NCBI RefSeq assembly: GCF_963575615.1
Contig: NZ_CAUYTL010000009.1
Location: 1-64,000 of the forward strand
Origin: Listeria_A hofi
GTDB taxonomy: Bacteria > Bacillota > Bacilli > Lactobacillales > Listeriaceae
Direction of reading: 5' to 3'
Length of the DNA: 64,000 nucleotides
Positions 1 to 7,535 of this stretch are shown here, piece by piece (positions within the stretch are counted from its first letter, which is position 1; each line of letters opens with the position of its first letter). Position numbers and translations under genes: made by a program. Below the pieces are notes generated by a model, which was not told where the DNA came from, made no database searches, and saw only the letters and a program-made list of their open reading frames with translations.

Positions 1-330
1 ACGAATATACAACAGAAAAAAGAGCAGAAGTGCAGCACCAATATGCATGCGAGCAAAGCGAGCATGTAATCCCCAAAGCTGTTATCACCGAGCCCCGAAC
101 TACGAATATACAACAGAAAAAAGAGCAGAAGTGCAGCACCAATATGCATGCGAGCAAAGCGAGCATGTAATCCCCAAAAGCTGTTATCACCGAGCCCCGA
201 ACTACGAATATACAACAGAAAAAAGAGCAGAGGCACAGCACCAATATGCATGCGAGCAAAGCGAGCATGTAATCCCCAAAGCTGTTATCACCGAGCCCCG
301 AACCAAGAACATACAACAGAAAAGCAGTAG
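1..330. repeat. Tandem repeat, about 101-bp unit, three full copies plus a degenerate end
   Basis: The unit begins at 1, 102, 204 and, degenerate, near 305; unit lengths are 101, 102 and 101 bp. Copies are almost identical apart from one inserted A (near 180) and a few substitutions, and the fourth fades after about 25 bp. Each unit carries a 30-bp segment (first copy near 39-70, containing ATGCATGCGAGCAAAGCGAG) that is also found, diverged, in the dispersed repeats at 1757, 1905 and 2126. Because the period is not consistently divisible by three and reading frames shift between copies, I do not regard it as coding. The array touches the left edge of the window, so its full size is unknown. 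Confidence 0.9.
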
Positions 331-381
331 ATGTACCCCCGAAAGACATACCATAAGTCCGATACCCTAGTCTCCCATTTT

Positions 382-409
382 TTGATAAACTTAAAAGAAA
401 ACGTATACA
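382..409 (+). promoter_or_regulatory. Possible sigma-A promoter for the FAD monooxygenase gene
   Basis: TTGATA (382-387), 16-bp spacer, TATACA (404-409). The expected start of transcription falls at about 416, which is at the ribosome binding site itself (GAGGTG 416-421), so the leader would be extremely short; this counts against it being the main promoter. Confidence 0.35.
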
Positions 410-427
410 AAAAGTGAGGTGTTATAA

Positions 428-1570
428 TTGGCAGATAAATTTTTAATTATTGGCGGTGGAATTGCAGGTTTAATGACTGGAATTGCCCTCCAACAAGCAG
501 GTTTCCAAGTAGAAATTTTTGAGAAGGTGGATGAAGTAGCACGAGTAGGAGCTGGGATTACGGTGGCGCCAAACGGGATGGCAGCGCTTGAACAGTTGGG
601 GCTAGCAGAACAAGTGAAGGCGCTAGGAAATGTTAGTTCTAAAGGGATAGCAATTGTGGATGAGACTGGGGAACCAATCACAAAATTAGCCGATGAAAAG
701 CATGCATTTCCGATTTATGCGATACATAGAGCCGATTTACGGGCTGTTTTATTAGCTGCTTTAGAAGAAGATACTCTCAAACTGGGGCAAAAATGTCATC
801 ATATAACGCAGAACGATTCAGGTGTAGCGTTGCAAATGGATGATGGATCCGAAGTTACCGGGGACTATGTGATTGTCGCCGATGGTATTCACTCCACTTT
901 ACGAGATAGTATTTTTGGTAAGCAATCGTTGCGTTATGCCAACTATACATGTTGGCGTGGCGTTGCTGAAGGCTGGTCGAACGATGCTGATAGTAATTTA
1001 TTCACAGAAACTTGGGGGACGAAAGGGAGGATCGGAATTGTTCCATTGGCAAATCAGGAGACATACTGGTTCGCGGTAATCGCTGCATCTGAAAATAGTA
1101 TCGCACATCAAACATACGAGCTAACCCATTTAGTGGAACGCTTTGGATTATATCATAAGCCAATCTGTGGCGTACTAGAGGCTACGCATCCGGATAAAAT
1201 TATACGTGGTGATATATATGATTTAGAACCTATGAAAAGTTTTGTGAGAGGGCGTGTTGTATTGGTAGGCGATGCAGCTCATGCTATGACTCCAAATCTT
1301 GGACAAGGTGGTTGCCAGGCGATGGAAGATGCAATCATTTTGCGAAACTGTTTGCAAAAAATGGCTACTGTAGGAGAAGCATTTGCGGCTTATAGCAAAG
1401 TTAGAGTTGGGAGAACAAAGAAAATTACAGAACGATCTCGATTAATTGGCAAAGTTGGGCAGTTAGAGGCACCTTTTATTTGTAAGATGAGGAATACGAT
1501 GATGCGTTTGGCACCAGCCTCACCACAACGAAAGCAATTGTCTTACCTATATGATGCCGAGCTATTTTGA
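428..1570 (+). CDS. FAD-dependent monooxygenase (flavoprotein hydroxylase type)
   Basis: A 380-residue single-component flavoprotein hydroxylase of the p-hydroxybenzoate hydroxylase fold, expected to use NAD(P)H and O2 to hydroxylate a small, probably aromatic, substrate in the cytoplasm. The N-terminal dinucleotide-binding motif is GGGIAG at residues 9-14. The DG motif (VADGIHSTLR) is near 150 and the second FAD motif, GDAAHAMTPNLGQGG, near 281-295. Translation starts at TTG 428, placed 6 nt after GAGGTG. It is monocistronic: a repeat array follows and the tandem repeat precedes it. I know no counterpart at this position in the Listeria gene order, so it may be a species-specific gain; the substrate cannot be predicted. 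Confidence 0.85.
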   Translation: MADKFLIIGGGIAGLMTGIALQQAGFQVEIFEKVDEVARVGAGITVAPNGMAALEQLGLAEQVKALGNVSSKGIAIVDETGEPITKLADEKHAFPIYAIHRADLRAVLLAALEEDTLKLGQKCHHITQNDSGVALQMDDGSEVTGDYVIVADGIHSTLRDSIFGKQSLRYANYTCWRGVAEGWSNDADSNLFTETWGTKGRIGIVPLANQETYWFAVIAASENSIAHQTYELTHLVERFGLYHKPICGVLEATHPDKIIRGDIYDLEPMKSFVRGRVVLVGDAAHAMTPNLGQGGCQAMEDAIILRNCLQKMATVGEAFAAYSKVRVGRTKKITERSRLIGKVGQLEAPFICKMRNTMMRLAPASPQRKQLSYLYDAELF

Positions 1571-1590
1571 ATCCTATATAATATGTTATT

Positions 1591-2300
1591 TCGTGTCTGG
1601 CGCTTTTAGAACTAGTTCCTCGAAACTTTCACACCCTAACAAAAACTAAGAGCCAGTTTGTATTGCGCCTCCCTAACAATTTCTTTCGAGGCTAACGGGC
1701 TCTTTCAGCTTTGTTGAGACTCTTAAGAAGCGTCGTTAAGCTGAATTAGAGTCTCAATATGCATGAGAACGAAGTGAGCATGTAATCGACTGTACTGCAT
1801 CATGACCAGCGCCTCCGGATCCAGCTTCAGAAGCCAGCCCCTCGAAGCTTTTTCGGGTCTATGTTGTGGTTCTTAAGAAGCGAAGTGTGCTGAATTAGAA
1901 CCTCAATATGCATGCGAACAAGGTGAGCATGTAATCGATGTACTGCATCATGCCTAGCGCCTCCGGATCCAGCTTCAACGGCCAACTCCTCGAAAACTTC
2001 ACACCCGCAATAAAAAGCAAGAGCGGCTTTTTACTGCGTCCGCTCCAGTTTTTGTCGGAGCTGAACGGGCCGTTTCAGCTTTGTTGAGACTCTTAAGAAG
2101 CGAAGTGTGCTGAATTAGAGTCTCAATATGCATGAGAACGAAGTGAGCATGTAATCGATTGTACTGCATCATGACCAGCGCCTCCGGATCCAGCTTCAGA
2201 AGCCAGCCCCTCGAAGCTTTCACGGCCGCAATAAAAACCGAGAACGGGTTTTCATTGCGGTCGCTCCAAGCTTTTTCGGGTCTAACGGGCTTCTTTAGCT
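1591..2300. repeat. Array of three dispersed hairpin repeats between the monooxygenase gene and murA2
   Basis: This gene-free 0.8-kb interval is filled by about three related units. Each has a stem-loop whose arms are TTGAGACTCT (1714-1723) and AGAGTCTCAA (1748-1757), or variants at 1864-1873/1897-1906 and 2084-2093/2117-2126. After it come a 30-bp motif also present in the 1-330 tandem repeat, a conserved stretch containing GCCTCCGGATCCAGCTTC, and a second A/T-rich stem-loop (2006-2018/2026-2038; 2226-2239/2247-2260; a weaker one near 1640-1670). A conserved GCTAACGGGC-like tail ends each unit (near 1691, 2062, 2281). The middle unit is shortened. Stem changes between copies are mostly compensatory. 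A 108-codon minus-strand reading frame here (1999-2325) only reads through repeats and is not accepted. Confidence 0.85.
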
Positions 2301-2380
2301 TTTCAATATTTGCAAATTTCCTCAATATCAGGGATAATTATCAACAAGTGAAATCTTTTTAATTAGAAAGAAGGAACGGT

Positions 2381-3652
2381 ATGATTGAGAAATTAGTAAT
2401 AAAAGGTGGAAAAGAGTTAACAGGGACGTTGCGTGTCGATGGTGCTAAAAATAGTGCTGTGGCGCTTATTCCTGCTACAATTCTGGCCGATTCAGACGTA
2501 ACAATCGAAGGGTTACCAGATATATCCGATGTACACACATTATATGCGATTCTAGAAGAGCTTGGTGGAACGGTTCAAGCAGATACAGATGCTGTAACAA
2601 TCGATCCATCTAAATTGACTGATATACCACTACCAAATGGTAACGTAAAAAAATTACGCGCTTCCTATTACCTCATGGGCGCCATGCTAGGTCGCTTTAA
2701 AAAAGCAGTTATCGGTCTACCAGGAGGATGTTATTTAGGTCCCCGTCCCATTGATCAGCACATAAAAGGATTTGAGGCACTTGGAGCTACAGTTACAAAC
2801 GAGCAAGGCGCTATCTATTTGCGTGCCGAGGAATTAAAAGGTGCTCGCATATATCTAGATGTTGTAAGCGTAGGAGCTACAATTAACATTATGCTAGCCG
2901 CAGTAAAAGCAACTGGCAAAACGGTCATCGAAAACGCGGCAAAAGAGCCAGAGATTATCGATGTTGCAACGCTTCTTACAAGTATGGGTGCAAAAATAAA
3001 AGGTGCCGGAACAGATACGATTCGCATTGAAGGTGTTGAGTCCCTTCATGGATGCCGTCACACTATCATTCCAGATCGTATTGAAGCTGGTACATTCATG
3101 ATTCTAGCAGCCGCAGCTGGTTCGGGAATCAAAGTTGAAAATATTATACCAGCGCATATGGAGGCTGTGAAGGCCAAGCTTGTCGAAGCTGGTGTATCCA
3201 TAGAAATGGATGAAGATTCCGCTTATATTGGTAAAAGTGGCGAGTTAAAAAAAGTAGACATTAAAACATATGCTTATCCAGGTTTCCCGACCGATTTGCA
3301 GCAACCGATGACAGCCTTATTGGCAGGAGCTCACGGGAGTAGTCTCGTAACGGATACCATTTACCCAAGTCGTTTTAAACATATTGACGAACTAAAAAGA
3401 ATGGGCGGACGCTTCAAACTTCAAAGTCGCGCTGCTGTTATAACAGGTCCATCTCGTTTAAAAGGAGCAACAGTAACGGCCTCTGATTTACGGGCTGGCG
3501 CATCACTTGTTATTGCTGGACTACGTGCTGAAGGCATAACTGAAATTCATGGTGTCGAGCATATTGAACGGGGCTACGGGCGCATCATTGAGAAATTAGA
3601 AGGCATTGGTGCGGAGATTAGCAAAGTTAGTCACATCGAAGAAATCGTCTAA
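2381..3652 (+). CDS. murA2: UDP-N-acetylglucosamine 1-carboxyvinyltransferase, MurA2/MurZ type
   Basis: Transfers enolpyruvate from PEP to UDP-GlcNAc, the first committed step of peptidoglycan synthesis, in the cytoplasm. At 423 residues it has the usual family length. The catalytic, fosfomycin-reactive cysteine is in LPGGCYLGPRPID (Cys117), and the substrate-binding GAKNS motif is at residues 21-25. It starts at ATG 2381 behind GAAGGA. A second paralogue lies at 27183-28472. Placement next to rho identifies this copy as the MurZ-type one of Bacillus and Listeria. It is followed immediately by a reverse-oriented copy of the inverted-repeat element (3659-3782). Confidence 0.95.
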   Translation: MIEKLVIKGGKELTGTLRVDGAKNSAVALIPATILADSDVTIEGLPDISDVHTLYAILEELGGTVQADTDAVTIDPSKLTDIPLPNGNVKKLRASYYLMGAMLGRFKKAVIGLPGGCYLGPRPIDQHIKGFEALGATVTNEQGAIYLRAEELKGARIYLDVVSVGATINIMLAAVKATGKTVIENAAKEPEIIDVATLLTSMGAKIKGAGTDTIRIEGVESLHGCRHTIIPDRIEAGTFMILAAAAGSGIKVENIIPAHMEAVKAKLVEAGVSIEMDEDSAYIGKSGELKKVDIKTYAYPGFPTDLQQPMTALLAGAHGSSLVTDTIYPSRFKHIDELKRMGGRFKLQSRAAVITGPSRLKGATVTASDLRAGASLVIAGLRAEGITEIHGVEHIERGYGRIIEKLEGIGAEISKVSHIEEIV

Positions 3653-3658
3653 TATCAT

Positions 3659-3782
3659 CAGCGGAACGACAAGCAATCATCTTCGTCTTTAAAGCCTGTG
3701 CTTTGGTGCTCATGTACGTGAGTACATTCCGCTCCAATGTTCCTCGGCTTTGCCTAGTATATAAGTACTTGTTGCTCCGCTG
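3659..3782 (-). repeat. Inverted-repeat element (family B), reverse orientation, divergent copy
   Basis: This 124-bp segment begins CAGCGGAACGACAAG and ends with an imperfect complement, CTTGTTGCTCCGCTG. Read on the minus strand, its interior aligns along its length with the 121-bp elements at 40383-40503 and 46439-46559 (shared TGCCTAG block, GTACGTGAGTAC-like centre, GTTCC/GGAAC block). It starts 7 bp after the murA2 stop codon. Unlike the three plus-strand copies it has no duplicated terminator around it. The remaining interval to rho (3783-3906) shows nothing else I can identify. Confidence 0.75.
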
Positions 3783-3906
3783 AGGTTCGGTGGTAGATCA
3801 AAAAAGAAACACTAGGACTGAAAATTTTCTAGTAAGTCACAAAAAAATTTACCCTCAGCTCTCCTAAATTCCTCTCTACAAAAAATCCAAAAGGTGGTCA
3901 AATTAT

Positions 3907-5178
3907 ATGCCGGACATATCCATTTCCTATCTGGAAAAACTGACAATTAAAGAAATTTATGCACTTGCTAAGGAACATAAAATTCCTTACTATAGCAAGC
4001 TCACGAAAAGAGAACTCAGCTTTGCGTTACTAAAAGCAAGTGCTGAAAAACAAGGATTCTTTTTCATGGAAGGTGTTCTTGACATCATTGCCTCGGAAGG
4101 ATTTGGCTTCCTGCGCCCCATCAATTATTCCGCGAGTTCCGAAGACATTTACATATCGGCTTCTCAAATTAGACGTTTCGATTTAAGAACCGGTGATAAA
4201 GTTTCAGGAAAAGTACGCCCACCAAAAGAAAATGAGCGCTATTTTGGTTTGCTTCATGTCGAGGCGGTTAATGGTGAGAATCCAGAAGTCGCTAAAGAGC
4301 GTGTCCACTTCCCAGGCTTAACACCACTTTACCCGGATCGCCAAATTCATATGGAAATCGGTCAAAATCCAATTTCTACGCGCATGATTGATATGATTTC
4401 ACCAATCGGTTTTGGGCAACGTGGGCTGATTGTAGCACCGCCTAAAGCTGGTAAAACGATTCTTCTAAAGGAGATTGCGAATGCGATTACGGAAAATAGC
4501 CCAGACGCAGAACTTATCGTGCTTCTTATCGACGAGCGTCCAGAAGAAGTAACTGATATTGAGCGTTCTGTGAAGGCAGAGGTAGTTAGTTCGACTTTTG
4601 ATGAAGTACCAGAGAATCATATAAAAGTAGCTGAACTCGTTTTAGAAAGAGCAATGCGACTTGTCGAGCAGAAGCGGGACGTTATCATTTTGATGGACAG
4701 CATCACCCGCCTAGCTCGCGCATATAATCTTGTTATCCCTCCTAGTGGACGCACGCTCTCGGGTGGTATTGACCCGGCCGCATTCCACAGACCAAAGCGT
4801 TTTTTCGGGGCTGCTCGAAATATCGAAGAAGGCGGAAGTTTGACAATCCTTGCAACGGCTCTTGTTGATACAGGTTCGCGAATGGATGACGTTATCTACG
4901 AAGAATTTAAAGGTACCGGAAATATGGAGCTTCATCTCGACCGTGCGATGGCCGAGCGCCGCGTTTTCCCAGCGATTGATATTCGTCGTTCAGGAACACG
5001 GAAAGAAGAGCTCTTACTTCCAAAGGAGAACCTGGAACAATTGTGGAAAATTCGCAAAATCATGCCCATTCAAGGTGATGCACTCGACATGTCAGAACGC
5101 TTTATTCGTTATTTGAAAAAGACACCGACAAACGCTGATTTTTTCGAAGTTATCCAGACAGAAATGTTTAAAAAATAA
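3907..5178 (+). CDS. rho: Transcription termination factor Rho
   Basis: Hexameric RNA-dependent ATPase that ends transcription and suppresses pervasive and antisense RNA. The 423-residue protein has an N-terminal helical Rho-N segment (about 1-45), a cold-shock-like RNA-binding domain (about 50-125) and the RecA-like motor. Walker A is PPKAGKT near 178-184 and Walker B is VIILMDS near 259-265, followed by the lysine/arginine-rich motor loops. It starts at ATG 3907 after GGTGG. It lies between murA2 and rpmE2, the order conserved in Listeria. The rpmE2 promoter begins right after its stop codon, and no clear intrinsic terminator separates the two. Confidence 0.97.
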   Translation: MPDISISYLEKLTIKEIYALAKEHKIPYYSKLTKRELSFALLKASAEKQGFFFMEGVLDIIASEGFGFLRPINYSASSEDIYISASQIRRFDLRTGDKVSGKVRPPKENERYFGLLHVEAVNGENPEVAKERVHFPGLTPLYPDRQIHMEIGQNPISTRMIDMISPIGFGQRGLIVAPPKAGKTILLKEIANAITENSPDAELIVLLIDERPEEVTDIERSVKAEVVSSTFDEVPENHIKVAELVLERAMRLVEQKRDVIILMDSITRLARAYNLVIPPSGRTLSGGIDPAAFHRPKRFFGAARNIEEGGSLTILATALVDTGSRMDDVIYEEFKGTGNMELHLDRAMAERRVFPAIDIRRSGTRKEELLLPKENLEQLWKIRKIMPIQGDALDMSERFIRYLKKTPTNADFFEVIQTEMFKK

Positions 5179-5181
5179 GCC

Positions 5182-5210
5182 TTGCTAAAATAGAAAAGCA
5201 TTGTTATAAT
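5182..5210 (+). promoter_or_regulatory. Sigma-A promoter of rpmE2
   Basis: TTGCTA (5182-5187), a 17-bp spacer and a perfect TATAAT (5205-5210), about 70 bp before the rpmE2 start codon and just behind rho. Confidence 0.8.
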
Positions 5211-5280
5211 GAGTTTACTGTGTGCAATTGTGCAGAAATTACTCTGTTTCAGATGATTCAGGGCGAAGGAGTTGAAAACA

Positions 5281-5526
5281 ATGAAAGCTGGAATTCACCC
5301 GGAATACCGTCAAGTGGTATTTCTTGATACTAGTACAGATTTCAAATTTCTTTCTGGTTCTACTAAGGGCTCGAACGAAACTATTCAATGGGAAGATGGC
5401 AACGAGTATCCATTACTACGTGTCGAAATCAGTTCTGATTCTCACCCATTCTATACTGGTAAACAAAAACATGCGACAGCCGATGGACGTGTCGATCGTT
5501 TCAACAAGAAATACGGTATCAAATAA
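5281..5526 (+). CDS. rpmE2: 50S ribosomal protein L31, type B (zinc-independent)
   Basis: Small ribosomal large-subunit protein of 81 residues. It has no CxxC zinc-binding pairs, which marks it as the non-zinc C-minus (type B) form. I chose ATG 5281, 9 nt after AAGGAG (5266-5271). An in-frame TTG at 5272 sits on the Shine-Dalgarno sequence and is unlikely to be used. In other Firmicutes type B paralogues can be induced by zinc starvation through Zur; I see no obvious Zur box, and as the only L31 gene visible here it may be constitutive. It has its own promoter (5182-5210) and terminator (5526-5554). Confidence 0.95.
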   Translation: MKAGIHPEYRQVVFLDTSTDFKFLSGSTKGSNETIQWEDGNEYPLLRVEISSDSHPFYTGKQKHATADGRVDRFNKKYGIK

Positions 5527-5554
5527 AAAAGTCACCCTCTTGGGTGGCTTTTTT
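5526..5554 (+). terminator. Intrinsic terminator of rpmE2
   Basis: Stem GTCACCC/GGGTGGC with a TCTT loop, extended by flanking A and T runs, followed by a long T tract. It starts at the stop codon. Confidence 0.9.
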
Positions 5555-5579
5555 ATTTGATATGTTGAGCCTATGCTAG

Positions 5580-5830
5580 GTAAATCGGCGGCAAGCGTTC
5601 GCATTGTTGGGACTGTTCGACATGCAATGAGTTACAGTCTCAATATAAGCGTAAACGCAGTGAACGGTTAATCCATCTACCGGTTCTTCTACACTGCGCT
5701 CCGCATAACTTCTCGCATGGTCGGGGAAACGACTCCCTCCCTACTTTCAGTCATCACGTACACCAGTACGCTCCGCTTCCGGCTTCCAACAAGCGCAATA
5801 AATCCAAACGCTTTCGCTCGATTTGTGTAA
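5580..5830. repeat. Composite of two dispersed repeat families between rpmE2 and gor
   Basis: The 439-bp gap contains two recognisable pieces. First, a stem-loop with arms TTGGGACTGT (5607-5616) and ACAGTCTCAA (5634-5643), equivalent to the family A stems at 1714-1757. It is followed by AATATAAGCGTAAACGCAG, a diverged form of the family A motif. Second, 5687-5753 is the reverse complement of the 67-bp insert inside the family B element downstream of fabZ (30675-30741), same length and highly similar, and the match continues past its edge (GTACGCTCCGC). A 75-codon minus-strand reading frame over it is not supported. The last 130 bp before gor hold only A/T-rich sequence. Confidence 0.75.
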
Positions 5831-5965
5831 ATCAGGATATACGTCTTACGCATAAAGATAAAAAAGTAAGAAAAACATAAAAGCTTATAACAAAATCCAA
5901 ACATTTTCAATTCCATCTTGCTTGGGTTAAAATTGAGGTAGAGATATAAATGAGGAGGTTATCGT

Positions 5966-7318
5966 GTGGTAGAACATTATGATTATATAGCGATAGGTGG
6001 AGGAAGTGGCGGAATTTCATCAGTGAATCGCGCGGCTAGTTACGGTATGAAGTGTGCTCTTGTAGAACCAAAGCATCTTGGTGGCACGTGCGTGAATGTT
6101 GGTTGCGTTCCAAAAAAAGTGATGTGGTACGGCGCTCAAATTTCTGAAGCAATGCACAAGTATGCATCTGACTACGGGTTTAGTGTGAAGCAAGAGGATT
6201 TTAATTTTGCGAAATTGGTGGAAAACCGTGAGGCATATATAGAGCGAATTCATGGCTCCTATCAGCGCGGACTCGATAATAATAAGGTAGATATTTTAAA
6301 AGGATATGCATCGTTTGTTGATGAGCACACGATTGAGGTGAATGGTACGCATTATACGGCAGATCATATATTGATTGCAACCGGTGGGAAGCCAGCTTGG
6401 CCAGATATTCCTGGCGCGAACTTTGGAACAGATTCAGACGGCTTTTTTGAATGGACGGAGTTGCCGAAGAGCGTTGCAGTTGTTGGTGCAGGATACATTG
6501 CGGTGGAACTTGCTGGCGTGTTACAAGGTTTTGGCGTGGAGACGCACCTGTTTGTCCGGAAGCATGCACCGCTACGCCATTTTGACCCGTTATTAGTGGA
6601 TACATTGGTAGAGGTCATGAAGGAACAGGGGCCGACACTTCATACAGAGGCAATTCCAAAAGAAATTACTAGCAATGAGGATGGAACAGTGACGCTTCAT
6701 TTGGAGGATGGCAGAACACAGACGGTAGAGAAGTTAATTTGGGCGATTGGTAGAAAACCGGTGACTGAATCGTTAAATTTAGCAACAACAGCAGTCGAAC
6801 TTGATAAAAAAGGATACATCAAGGTAGATAAATTCCAAAACACGGCGGTTCCAGGTATTTATGCAGTTGGGGATATTACGGGTCACATTGAGTTGACACC
6901 AGTCGCAATTGCAGCGGGGCGCAGGTTATCGGAGCGGTTGTTTAATGGTAAGTTGAATGAGCATTTAGATTATAATCTAATTCCGACAGTTGTTTTTAGT
7001 CATCCCGCGATTGGAACGGTTGGCTTGACGGAACCAGAAGCGCTTGAAAAATACGGTGAAACACAGGTGAAGGTTTATACGTCCTCATTTACGTCGATGT
7101 ATACTGCGATTACGGAACATCGCGAACCGTGTCGAATGAAGTTGGTTTGTGTTGGAGACAATGAAAAAGTGGTCGGATTACACGGTATTGGAACAGGCGT
7201 GGATGAGATGATTCAAGGATTTGCCGTTGCAATGAAAATGGGCGCGACAAAAGCTGACTTTGACAATACAGTTGCAATTCATCCAACGGGTTCTGAGGAA
7301 TTTGTCACGATGCGTTAA
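5966..7318 (+). CDS. gor: Glutathione-disulfide reductase (FAD/NADPH oxidoreductase)
   Basis: Flavoprotein of the pyridine nucleotide-disulfide reductase family that reduces glutathione disulfide with NADPH; Listeriaceae make glutathione, so the substrate fits. At 450 residues it has the family length. The FAD-binding GGGSGG is at residues 11-16. The redox-active pair is in GGTCVNVGC (Cys42 and Cys47). The NADPH site GAGYIAVELAG is near 173-183, followed by arginines typical of NADPH use. The C-terminal HPTGSEE carries the histidine-glutamate pair of the partner subunit. GTG 5966 is the start, behind GAGGAGG. In L. monocytogenes this interval holds other genes, so gor appears to be inserted or relocated here. 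A mercuric reductase or a different disulfide substrate cannot be wholly excluded. Confidence 0.88.
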   Translation: MVEHYDYIAIGGGSGGISSVNRAASYGMKCALVEPKHLGGTCVNVGCVPKKVMWYGAQISEAMHKYASDYGFSVKQEDFNFAKLVENREAYIERIHGSYQRGLDNNKVDILKGYASFVDEHTIEVNGTHYTADHILIATGGKPAWPDIPGANFGTDSDGFFEWTELPKSVAVVGAGYIAVELAGVLQGFGVETHLFVRKHAPLRHFDPLLVDTLVEVMKEQGPTLHTEAIPKEITSNEDGTVTLHLEDGRTQTVEKLIWAIGRKPVTESLNLATTAVELDKKGYIKVDKFQNTAVPGIYAVGDITGHIELTPVAIAAGRRLSERLFNGKLNEHLDYNLIPTVVFSHPAIGTVGLTEPEALEKYGETQVKVYTSSFTSMYTAITEHREPCRMKLVCVGDNEKVVGLHGIGTGVDEMIQGFAVAMKMGATKADFDNTVAIHPTGSEEFVTMR

Positions 7319-7323
7319 TTAAG

Positions 7324-7390
7324 AAGCACCTATAATTTGGAGTTATTGTTAGCTTATTGCTTGCATGACCCAGATACAGGTGCTTTTGTT
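7324..7390 (+). terminator. Probable intrinsic terminator of gor
   Basis: AAGCACCT (7324-7331) pairs with AGGTGCTT (7378-7385), followed by TTTGTTTTTTT. The loop is unusually long (46 nt). Confidence 0.65.
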
Positions 7391-7467
7391 TTTTTGAATT
7401 GGAGATGGTTCGTGGCTCTTTTGTGAACAATGTCCTAAATGAATATTCTGATATGTCAAATAACCCT

Positions 7468-7496
7468 TTGCTTTATGGGGGGAAATTGCGTATAAT
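7468..7496 (+). promoter_or_regulatory. Sigma-A promoter of the hom-thrC-thrB operon
   Basis: TTGCTT (7468-7473), 17-bp spacer, perfect TATAAT (7491-7496), about 40 bp before the hom start codon. The short leader leaves no room for a T-box or other riboswitch, so any control by threonine must act at the promoter or on the enzyme. Confidence 0.85.
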
Positions 7497-7535
7497 AAGC
7501 ATAATTACATGGTTTATAACTGAGGAGGTTGACAA

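Noticed and set aside
1..330. CRISPR array
   Set aside because: The 101-bp units are contiguous and nearly identical along their whole length, with no unique spacers and no cas genes nearby.
47..370. Reading frames of 107 and 60 codons with repeated peptide units in the tandem repeat
   Set aside because: They only read the 101-bp DNA repeat; the unit length varies by 1 bp between copies so frames shift, and there is no ribosome binding site or family resemblance.
1999..2325. Overlapping reading frames on both strands in the repeat array before murA2
   Set aside because: Both strands are open through hairpin repeats; codon content follows the repeats and no known domain is visible.
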